Assembly: GCA_947475165.1 (NCBI GenBank)
Contig: CANJLD010000003.1
Coordinates: 124,001 to 188,000 of the forward strand
Length of the DNA stretch: 64,000 nucleotides
DNA from: Bacteroidota bacterium
GTDB lineage: Bacteria; Bacteroidota; Bacteroidia; Chitinophagales; LD1
Direction: 5' to 3'
In this document: positions 26,407 through 35,600 of the stretch, in pieces
How the letters are laid out: every line of letters begins with the position of its first letter
Numbering within the stretch: position 1 is the first letter of the stretch
The notes under the pieces: generated by a model
The model's database searches: none
What the model saw: the letters and a program-made list of their open reading frames with translations, nothing else
What the model was told of the DNA's origin: nothing
Translations under genes and position numbers: made by a program

Positions 26407-26595
26407 GCAAATACCAACTTAATAACTGTAAACACCAACTAAGTTGTTGTAAATACAAACTAGATTGGAAAAAATGACGACTAATGCTTAGAAAATGACG
26501 ACTACAGTCAGTTGGATACCAACTCATGGAGGGTAAACACCAACTCATGGAGAGAAAATGACAACTCTACTAAAGAAAATGACGACTCCACTCCA
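26407..26595. repeat. Array of nine 21-bp tandem units in exact phase
   Basis: Nine consecutive units start at 26407, 26428, 26449, 26470, 26491, 26512, 26533, 26554 and 26575, each exactly 21 bp. The first 13 bases follow GWAAAYRMCRACT (loosely kept in unit 6), and the last eight vary freely. Two core types alternate in groups: ACCAACT (units 1, 2, 6, 7; unit 3 ACAAACT) and GAC(G/A)ACT (units 4, 5, 8, 9). On the minus strand a short frame gives heptapeptides of S-W/R-x-x type, but a TAG stop precedes it. The array lies between the end of the glycosyltransferase cluster and the rplM promoter. The period equals two turns of DNA. Function unknown. Confidence 0.85.
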
Positions 26596-26649
26596 TTCGA
26601 CCCGTGTTTTGGGTGTATGGGCGAGTTCTACTTACAATAAATTTGCAAT

Positions 26650-28053
26650 CTATTTCGCAGTTCTGAAATTCTCCAGCTTACCAAAAGCCCATGCCGAAGC
26701 AGGACTGGCAGCAATATAAAAAACAGCCAGCGGCACAAAGAAGAACATGCCGCGCTTGAAAGAGCTTTCCATTAAAGAAGAAATAGGAGCGTTCTGCACC
26801 TTCTCGTTAATAAAGTAGAACACCGCAAAGTAAAGCGCAAACGAAACAAAGAAGAACAGCAGCGTATTCATGCTGCCGGTTAAAATTTCTTTAGCTCCTA
26901 ATTTATAGATAGAAACAAGATTCACCAAAACGAGCAGAAAGAAGAGCACAAACACCAGCCCGAAAAGCTGCCCGCCATCTACAGCGCCATGCTGCCCGCC
27001 AAACAGGAAAGATTTTACGTAAGCCGAAACCACACCCATGCGTTCGCTGTTATAGCCAATGCCCAAATCGAACTTACCGGCTTGTGCCGCGCCTATTTTC
27101 AGTTTCAGGTAAAGGTTCCATATTATAAAAGGAGCAAGAGCAATAGCTCCGTAGATGATGGTTTTCTTCCAGTCCTTTGTTTTCAGAAAATCTATACCCA
27201 CAAGCAATAAGGCAGCGGCAGTAAAAACAATGGTGTCGCTTCTAATCCAGATAACCAACGCCATACCTATGGCACCGAGCCAAAAATATTTAGTGTCGCG
27301 TTTGTGCAGCCAGGTAATAGTTGCCAGCGCACCGGCACTTATGCAGGCAGTGGTAGGCAAATTACCAAGAGATAAAGCAGCGTGCGAAAACAATTCAGGC
27401 GTAAGCATTAAAATAAAAGTGGCAAGCATGGCACCGGAGCTGCCCACAAAGTTCCTCAGGGCACTATAGAAAGTAGTAAGTAATGAAACGAAGAAAAGCG
27501 TGGTGATAATCTTCGGCATCTCTGCACCAAAAATATACACGTAAGCAAAACTGCCGTGATACAAAGGCGGATAAAGCCCACCGGCACCTTCCAGATTATA
27601 TTGGAACAAACTTATTTTCAGTTTGCCTTCGCTTGCCATAATTCTTCCAAGCTTGTCGAAAGAACCAATCGTATCATGTTCTGTTGGCGGCCAAAAAAGA
27701 TTCTTTACCGTAATGGCGTAAAACAAATACGCAATAAGGCAGAAAAGAAACACGGCAACGAAGTTGATGTTCTTTAAACTCAGGTCCGGTTTTTTGTAAT
27801 CGTCTTTTAGCGTAACAAGGTTCTTGTAGTTAGCTCCGCAAATGGCAACAATAAAAAACACGTTCAGCGCAATTAAAACACCCTGCGAATACTGAACACC
27901 GATAACATCGAGAAAAAACAGGAAGAAAGTTTCTAAACCCATACCGAGTATGAAAGAATAACCCACAACTTCGGCCAAAGTATACTTTCTGCCTACCGCT
28001 AGCAGAAGCGATAAACCCAACAGATAACAGAGTATGATTCCTACAGTCAGCAT
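26650..28053 (-). CDS. Multi-span membrane glycosyltransferase-like protein (GT39/ArnT type)
   Basis: 467 residues with about ten to twelve membrane helices. A large periplasmic loop after the third or fourth helix carries KNLFWPPTEHDTIGSFDKLGR, whose acidic positions fit the catalytic loop of GT-C enzymes, and LYPPLYHGSFAYVYIFG, close to the YPPLY motif of dolichyl-phosphate-mannose-protein mannosyltransferase-like (GT39/ArnT) proteins. It would move a sugar from a lipid carrier to a protein or lipid at the periplasmic face. Its start overlaps the stop of the upstream gene (TAATG). With the GT2 enzyme upstream, a lipid-linked sugar pathway is inferred. Confidence 0.75.
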   Translation of the reverse strand: MLTVGIILCYLLGLSLLLAVGRKYTLAEVVGYSFILGMGLETFFLFFLDVIGVQYSQGVLIALNVFFIVAICGANYKNLVTLKDDYKKPDLSLKNINFVAVFLFCLIAYLFYAITVKNLFWPPTEHDTIGSFDKLGRIMASEGKLKISLFQYNLEGAGGLYPPLYHGSFAYVYIFGAEMPKIITTLFFVSLLTTFYSALRNFVGSSGAMLATFILMLTPELFSHAALSLGNLPTTACISAGALATITWLHKRDTKYFWLGAIGMALVIWIRSDTIVFTAAALLLVGIDFLKTKDWKKTIIYGAIALAPFIIWNLYLKLKIGAAQAGKFDLGIGYNSERMGVVSAYVKSFLFGGQHGAVDGGQLFGLVFVLFFLLVLVNLVSIYKLGAKEILTGSMNTLLFFFVSFALYFAVFYFINEKVQNAPISSLMESSFKRGMFFFVPLAVFYIAASPASAWAFGKLENFRTAK

Positions 28054-28823
28054 TATGGTTTGGTTTGGTTAGGCACCGGTGGATGGTCAATAGGCATAAC
28101 CGCTTCGCTTGGTCGCTGGTCAACCGGTACATCGTATTTCAGTTTATCGTAGCCTCTCCCTTGCACAATCAATACATGCGTAATGCGCTTTGCCAAATCG
28201 CCATGCTCACTTTCTCTGCCGGTAGCTAAACACAGGCGCGGATAAATAAAATATTCCATCCACTCGGGGTCGTAAACAAAATTCCACTTTGAAGTATTTG
28301 AAAGCAATGAATCACCGGGCGGCAGAAGAATAACTGCATCTTTCGGAGTGTTCTCATTCAGATATTTGATAAGCGGATATACACCTACTTTATAGGCAAG
28401 TTTATCTTCGCGCGTTAGCGGTTTCATTTGCCCGCTTTCAATTTTAGCTTCAATCTCTTTAATCTGCTCTACACTTTTACCTGCCATATCGTGTATCGCC
28501 CAATAATAACCCCGTGTGTATTTGCGGAGGCTTTCTTTAAGAAAGCCGGTGTCGGCTTGAAGCACTTTAAACTCATCGGCAATTTCATTCATGCGCTGCT
28601 GGCTGCCATTGCTCTGGCGCAGCTGTCCGTATTCAGCATACAGGTCTTGCATCTTGCCCGGTCCTTCGTTTACTTTAAAAATAACCAGAAACAAAACACC
28701 GAGAACAGCAATGATGGCAGCATTACGCCACAGGTAAGTAAACGCACCGCTGTCGGCCGAAGAAATATTAGCTTCTTTCTTTTTTTGTTGTTGAACCGGT
28801 TGTTTAGGTTGTTGTTTCGCCAC
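28053..28823 (-). CDS. Single-span membrane protein of unknown function in a glycosyltransferase cluster
   Basis: 256 residues, no family recognised. The N terminus is cytoplasmic and rich in Gln/Lys/Pro (KQQPKQPVQQQKKK), followed by one membrane helix (about residues 34-51, AAIIAVLGVLFLVIFKV) and a periplasmic domain of about 200 residues. That domain has an alpha-helical part (RQSNGSQQRMNEIADEFKVL) and a part with DAVILLPPGDSLLSN and WMEYFIYPRLCL, which resembles accessory segments of membrane sugar-transfer enzymes. It lies between a GT2 gene and a GT39-like gene and overlaps the latter by one base, so it probably works with it. Confidence 0.7.
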   Translation of the reverse strand: MAKQQPKQPVQQQKKKEANISSADSGAFTYLWRNAAIIAVLGVLFLVIFKVNEGPGKMQDLYAEYGQLRQSNGSQQRMNEIADEFKVLQADTGFLKESLRKYTRGYYWAIHDMAGKSVEQIKEIEAKIESGQMKPLTREDKLAYKVGVYPLIKYLNENTPKDAVILLPPGDSLLSNTSKWNFVYDPEWMEYFIYPRLCLATGRESEHGDLAKRITHVLIVQGRGYDKLKYDVPVDQRPSEAVMPIDHPPVPNQTKP

Positions 28824-28860
28824 TTGTATTATCTAATGTCTTGTGTCTTATATCTATCGT

Positions 28861-29547
28861 CTAATTCACAAACCGGAATTTAACCAGCACCCACAAAGCC
28901 TTTACGCCATCGCGCCAGTTCATTTTTTTGCCCTCATCAAAACTGCGCGGGTAATAGTTCATGGGTAGTTCCTTTATCTTATAACCGAGCTTAGAAACTT
29001 TGGCAGTTACCTCAGGGCAGAACTCGAACCGGTCATATTCCAACGGAATACCTTTCAAAATATCGGCACGGAAAACTTTGTAGCAGGTAGCCTCGTCAGT
29101 AATGTTTTGACCATACATAATGTTTACCACCACACTTAAAAAGCGCGCGCCAAACTTGTAGGCAAAGTATAAGCTCTCTTCTTTCGGCTGTAAATAACGC
29201 GAGCCGTAAACCACACTTGCCTCACCGCTTTTAATAGGTTCAGTCAAAGCAATAAAATCGTTCGGGTCAGTTTCTAAATCACCATCCTGTATAGATATAA
29301 TCTCTCCGGTAGTGTGCGGAATCCCGGTCTTGATAGCTCCGCTCTTTCCTTTGTTCTTTTCGTGATAGTAAACCTGTATGCCGGGTTTACCTTCGTATTC
29401 CGATTTCAAAATCTCGCGGGTGCCATCGGTAGAAGCATCATCTACAATCACCAATTCGGTTTCAATAGGCACCGCCTGCACCTTCGCAATAATTTCGCGA
29501 ATGGTTTTGTGTTCGTTGAACACCGGCATGATAACAGATAGTTTCAC
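28861..29547 (-). CDS. Glycosyltransferase family 2 (polyprenyl-phosphate sugar synthase-like)
   Basis: 228 residues with a GT-A fold. LSVIMPVFNEHKTIREIIAKV starts the nucleotide-sugar site, VIVDDASTDGTREIL holds the first acidic motif, and ISIQDGDLETDP holds the DxD-type metal motif. YYPRSFDEGKKMNWRDGVKALWVL near the end matches DPM1-like (dolichol/undecaprenyl-phosphate mannosyl or glucosyl) synthases. It lacks C-terminal membrane helices. It would load a sugar onto a polyprenyl carrier for the GT39-like enzyme two genes downstream. Confidence 0.9.
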   Translation of the reverse strand: MKLSVIMPVFNEHKTIREIIAKVQAVPIETELVIVDDASTDGTREILKSEYEGKPGIQVYYHEKNKGKSGAIKTGIPHTTGEIISIQDGDLETDPNDFIALTEPIKSGEASVVYGSRYLQPKEESLYFAYKFGARFLSVVVNIMYGQNITDEATCYKVFRADILKGIPLEYDRFEFCPEVTAKVSKLGYKIKELPMNYYPRSFDEGKKMNWRDGVKALWVLVKFRFVN

Positions 29548-29593
29548 AGTAGAATTTGTAAGTGGGCAAAACTAAAAGAATATGATACAAAAA

Positions 29594-29624
29594 AAAGGCA
29601 TCACAGCTAAGCCGTGATGCCTTT
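29594..29624 (-). terminator. Terminator after the 2,869-residue T9SS gene
   Basis: AAAGGCATCAC (29594-29604) pairs with GTGATGCCTTT (29614-29624); on the minus strand a T-run follows. It lies 24 bp after the stop of the giant gene. Confidence 0.8.
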
Positions 29625-29647
29625 CGTGTTTAATGACTATGTATTTA

Positions 29648-32600
29648 TTACCTCGCCAATACTACCTTCTTAGTATAAACCTCGTTAGCCGAAGAAACAA
29701 TAGCCGTGTAAGTTCCCGAAGCCAGTTTGCTCAGGTCGAACGAGATGGTGTTGCCGCCTTTGTTTAACAGGTGACTGCTTTCCATTACTTTCTGACCTAC
29801 TACATTGTAGAACGCTACAGTAATATCCTGATCTTTCGTTGCAGTTACAATCAAACTTGTTCTGTCCATAGTTGGGTTCGGAACAAAATCTTTCACGCTG
29901 AACGAAACGTCTCCGTTGATTTTTGCGCTTACAATATCGGTGTATTCAAATGCTCCGTCATTGTCTACCTGCTTTAAGCGATAGTAGTATACTATGCCTG
30001 CAGTAACGTTCATATCGTTGTAGCTGTAATCGTTTTGTGTAGTCGCATTGTCGTGGCCGTTTACAAATCCAATCTGTGTCCAGTTCTGTCCATCTGAACT
30101 GCGCTCAACCTGGAAACCATCGTTGTTTATTTCGAGTGCCGTTGCCCAAGTTAATTGTATAAAGGCGTTGTTTACAGCATTAGCTTCAAGGAATATCATT
30201 TGAACCGGTAGTGGCGTTGAGTGCCCGCTTCCGTGCAACCAGAATTCCGAAAACTCTGTTACCTGCATTTCTACATAGTGGTGAGTGTTAGCTCCTCCGT
30301 AAATAGCGTTGAAGGTTCCTAAACCATCCCGAGTCAACGGTCCGTTGCCCGGCAAGGTTAAAGCATCTCCGAATAAACGATAGATACCTCCTTGTTGCTG
30401 TGGTTTGTTATTGCTGTAATCACCATCTTCTGTAGAAAGGAATCCTGAAGGCGCGGTGTACTTAGTAACAAATAAATCTGCCAGACCGGTTACATCATCA
30501 TCGGTTGAACAGTAAGTATCCCAGTTGCTTGAGCCACCTACACCGTAGGTTTCAGTAATCAAATCATTCAACTCTGTTTGTGTAAAGAATAAGCGAACCT
30601 TAGCTTTCTGAGTATAACCATTCACCGGTGGCGCGTTGCTGGTAGTTACTACAAAGTGGCGTTCCATCGGGCGCATTGGCACCTGGTAACAGTTGCCATT
30701 ACCCCAACTGCTGTTCAATACTACCGGTTCGTTATCGTTGCGATACATGGATACAGTTACCAATCCCAAATCGTTAGTAGCAGCATTGATAGCTAATATC
30801 GCATCGTTGTTGCCATCGCGGTAGGTTACCCATTTGTTGTAACCAAAGTCATAACAATCTCTTGTAGTCGATGCAGTGCCCGGACCTATCCAAGAACTTT
30901 GCGCAATATCTGTTGGCGGTCCGCTTGGAACCGAAACGTTAAATGATGAGCCGGCAACACAACCCAAAGCATCGGTAACCGGATAGGTAAGTGTAGAGCC
31001 ATCAAGTTGTTCATACACTTTTGTATTGCTATTTATTGTTCCAACTAAATCTGTAACAGGGAATGAAAGCGGACTAGTTCCACCGGTTGCAGTTACAACC
31101 ACATAGTAGTTGGTAATGGCTGTAGCGTAATTGTCGGTTGACATGTTCAAACAATCATCCGGTGCTGCAGTTTGCGATAGCGGCACATCTACAATTACTT
31201 TTCTCGCACTGCCAGCCCAATCTGCACTACCACAAGTTGGTGTTACAAAACAAGCATACGTACGACATGCCCCATTCGGAATATTACCTGCAGGCGGGTC
31301 ATAACTTGAACCGGTTGCCCCTGATGCAATACTCCAGCCACTTATTCCTGAACCCAATGCTGGTGCTGCTGCCGGTGTAACACCGGTAACTTCCTTAAAG
31401 TACCATTGGTAAGTAAAAGCAGAACCCGTAGGTGCTGTGCTAAACGTAATGTTTGCAGGATTGTTACCGGTTGAGTTCGGACATAACGTTTCGTCAGCAC
31501 TGGCGATACTGCCGTAGGTAACCGAAGCACCGGTAGTAACCACGTGCGTAGTAGTTGCCGGACCACCACAACCTGCAGCACTTGCTGTAATGGTAGTGGT
31601 GCCGTTCCAGCCAGCCGCAAAAGTAACCGCACCGGTTAATGCATTAATGCTGTTACCTGCAAATGCTGCAGTGGTTGCATCAAGTGAGTATGTAATTCCT
31701 GTAGAATTGTTGGCAGTAGTGCTGTAAGTTATAGTAGCGGCTCCCGGGCAACGTGTTGAACTTGCCGGTGAAAACGGATTAATTGTTACAGGCGAAGAAC
31801 CGGTTACAACCACATCATCCGAAGCAGAACATCCGTTACCTGCGGTTACTACAACTGTATAAGTTCCCGGTTGTGTAATAGTAGGCGTAGCCGTATTTGC
31901 TCCGGTTACTCCGGCAGTTGGACTCCATGAATAAGAAGCAGCACCGGTAACTGAAATATTATCTATAACAGGTCCGCCAACAAAAGCACCGGTAAGGTTT
32001 CCATCATTCACCCAGCGGAAACCGAGTAAGAATTTTTGTCCCACTACGGCCGGTGGCATGCTTATGATAGCTGTGCCGGTAGCCGGTGTGTTGGCTGTGT
32101 GCGAGAAAAACGCATTGGTGGTTCCGCTCATCTGCCTGTAAAGAGTGTATGAACCCGAAGCATTTCCTTCATTTAGCGCAGTCCATGAAGTTCCATTATC
32201 TAAAGAGTAAACCACTTGCATATAATCGTATACATTGCTTCCGCTGAAAGTACCACCAACACGATAATTGAACGACAGGTTCACTGAAGTATAAAGACGG
32301 GCATCTACTAGAGTAGTGTTATAACCTATTTCATCTGTTGTACCTGCATCCCACGCGTAGTCAGCACCTACCACGCTTTGATAAATACGGTGGTCAATAA
32401 GCATTAACGCAGAACCCGACAAAGGAAAACTATTGCTTGGTTGATCGTAGTTAGAATAGGGGGTGGCACCATAGTAGCTAATCCACCATTCGGTGCGGTT
32501 AGCCGGCTCTGTGCCATACAGGTATTTTATTTTCCAACCGGCATTTACAGAGCTGCTGAGTTGTGTGTTGACGTTAGTTCCAAAGTTTTCAGTAAACAAG

Positions 32601-35600
32601 GTAGTGTTGTTAGAACTTCCTGTTAAACCTATGCTGCCGTTACAAGGTAAGGTAACATCGCTTCCCGCATTCGCCACCGGAACCGGTTTAATTTCTACCG
32701 AACCGTTCATAGGAATATCGCAGCTTCCGCTGTGTACGGCTGCGGTGTATGTTCCAATAGCGGTTGGGCTACCGAATGAAAGGGCAGAACCAGTACCAGC
32801 TACCGGTGAACCGGTAGCCACACCATCTATATAAAGTTGATATGGATAACCGCTGGTTGAACCGCTTAACCCAATGTTTACCGAAGTTCCAAAGCAAGTT
32901 GAACTTGCCGGTGTAACATTAAAGGTAGAGGCAATAGTGGTAATTGTAAAGTCCGCTTGAGTACGACAACTTGGGCTGCTTGAACATGCCGCCCAAAAAG
33001 TCCAGGTGCCAAGTGAATTTGTATTTGATATACCGGAACCCGAAACCCCCACCGGATTAAATGAGTTGCCGGTTCCAATAGCTGAACCACCCGAAGAGGC
33101 GGTATACCATTCCACATTACCCGGTTCGTTTAACATAACATTTCCGCCCGAAGATGGTGTGATAGTCCAGGTATAATCATTACCGGTAACATCGCTTGCA
33201 CCTTGTGTAGAAGAAACCAGATAATAAGTAACACCGGCAGATAAAGACATAGCTCCTGCACCATTACTTCCTCCTAATATCGGCTCATCGCCTGAGCCTT
33301 CATCGTTATCCGCTCTTACCAATGTTCCGGTAGCGCAACTGCCCGGTGTAAAACTACCGGTGTAGATATAACCCACTCCGTTGTAAGTGGTATTGTTGTT
33401 CATTTCAAATACATAATTACCGGTTACTGAAACCTGGAAAGGAACAATAGAATAAGTTCTTACCGGTCCGGTGAATGAACATGTTGTAGTATTAACAACA
33501 CCAGATGGCACTGCGGCAGTAGGGTCGCCTGACGACATCCAACCTCCATAAATACTATTGGTGATGGTAGGAATTACATAATTATTTACACAGTTATTAG
33601 TTGCCACCAATACACCGGTTCCTCCCTGGCAAACATTTACCGGAGTAATAGGGCTGATAGGCGATGGAGTTGAATTAACGGTAAGCGTTCCGCTGGCAGA
33701 AGAGATACAGGTTGGCGAAGCCGCTAATCTTGCGGTAACAGTATGACCGCCTATAGCCACTCCATTAAATATTGCGCTGCTCTGATAAGTTCCGCCATCT
33801 AAACTGTATTCGTAGGCCGCACCGGTTGGGCTGGTAATGGTAATAATACCACTTGGAACAGCACAGGTAGGTTGAGTTACTGCAGCAACAGGTGTTGATG
33901 GTGCACTTGGTATAGCGTTTACTGTTACGCTGGTACTGTTCGATACACATCCACTGGTAGTATTTTTACCGGTTACTGTGTATGTTCCCGGAGCCACCAA
34001 TGTAAACACACCGGTTGCGTTGGTATATGTTGAACCGTCAATACTAAAACGGATATTAGCCGCTGTAGCAGGTGAAGTTACAGTAATCGTTCCGCTTGGT
34101 ACAGTGCAGGTAGGCTGGGCCGTTACGCTGGCAACCGCATCGGCTGGTTTAGCTAATGGGTTTGATGTTACCTGGTTACTGTTGGCACTGGTACAACCGC
34201 TTACGGTTTGTGTTACTGTAAAGTTAGCCGAGTTGGTAACCGTACGCGGGTTACCGGTGCCGGCATCGCTCCAGGTTAATGAACCGGTGTAGTTAGATAC
34301 TGTTAAAGTAGAATTGCCGCAATTATCGGTAACTGCTAAAGTAGGCGCTCCTGGTATTGATATAGGGTTAGCAGTTACCTGATTACTGTTAGCACTGGTA
34401 CAACCGCTTAGCGTTTGTGTTACAGTGAGTGAACCGGAGGTTATTGTGCGCGGGTTCCCGCTTCCTGCATCGCTCCAGGTCAGTATACCCGAAAAATTGC
34501 TTGCCGTAACGGTTGAGTTACCGCAATTATTTACAATACCTAACGTAGGCGCACCTGGTACCGGTGTAGGGTTAGCAGTTACCGAGTTGCTGGATGAACT
34601 AGTACAACCACCTACTGTTTGTGTAACAGTAAACGAACCGGAAGTAACTGTGCGCGGGTTGCCGGTTCCTGCATCGCTCCAGGTTAATGAACCGGTAAAG
34701 CCACTTGCTGTAATAGTTGAATTGCCGCAATTATTCGTTACCGCTAAAGTTGGCGCAGCCGGTGCAGTAGGATTTGCTGTTACCGAATTACTTGCAGGGC
34801 TAACGCAGCCACTAATTGTTTGCGTTACGGTAAACGAGCCTGATGTTACAGAGCGCGGATTACCGGTGCCGGCATCGCTCCAGGTTAGTGTTCCTGTGTA
34901 GTTACTTGCTGTTATGGTAGAGTTGTTGCAATTGTTTGTTACCGCCAAGGTTGGTGCGGAAGATACTGTAGGATTAGCTGTTACCGAATTGCTTGATGAA
35001 CTGGTACAACCTCCCACTGTTTGCGTTACGGTGAACGTGCCGGATATAACCGTACGTGGGTTACCGGTTCCTGCATCGCTCCAGGTAAGCGAACCTGTAT
35101 AATTGGATACTGTTAATATAGAACTACCGCAGTTGTTCGTTACTGCTAATGTTGGTGCACCTGGTGTTGGTGGTTGTGCGTTAATAGCCACACCGGATGT
35201 AGCTGCAGAAGTACAACTACCTTGTGATACAGTGAAGGTATAAGTAATGCCGGCACTAAGTGTGGCAAAGGTATAGCTGCTGCCGGTAGAAGTTACCGGG
35301 GTTCCGGTACTTGGAGTTAAGGTCCAGGTGCCGGCAGGTAAGCCTGTTAATTGAATACTGCCGGTTGCAATTGCACACGTAGGTTGAACAACAGTTCCTA
35401 CCGTTGGCGTAGCCAATGGATTTACCGTTACCAATTGCGAGGCGCAGGAAGTAACATTGCAATTGCCTTCATATCTTACATAATACGTGGTATTGGCAAT
35501 AGGTGCTACAGTGCTGCTGGTAAGTGGTGGTGTAGAAGTGAGGGTTACGTAATCAATATCCATAGTTACTCCGCTGTTGCTTGCCCAGTCGAAACGCCAA

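Noticed and set aside
26357-26548. 63-residue minus-strand frame with heptapeptide pattern (SWCLP, SRHFL) over the 21-bp array
   Set aside because: Period 21 bp automatically gives a heptapeptide pattern in any frame without stops; the frame is stopped by TAG one unit upstream, has no ribosome-binding context, and is Trp/Cys/Ser-rich as expected from chance translation.
26407-26595. Possible CRISPR array
   Set aside because: Conserved heads are only 13 bp, variable parts only 8 bp, no cas genes are near, and units are not identical as direct repeats of a CRISPR should be.
34425-34901. 158-residue plus-strand frame with repeats (LPVPASLQVNEP)
   Set aside because: It is the antisense of the five tandem repeats of the giant T9SS gene; repeats on one strand create long open frames on the other. 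The T9SS frame is supported by domain structure.
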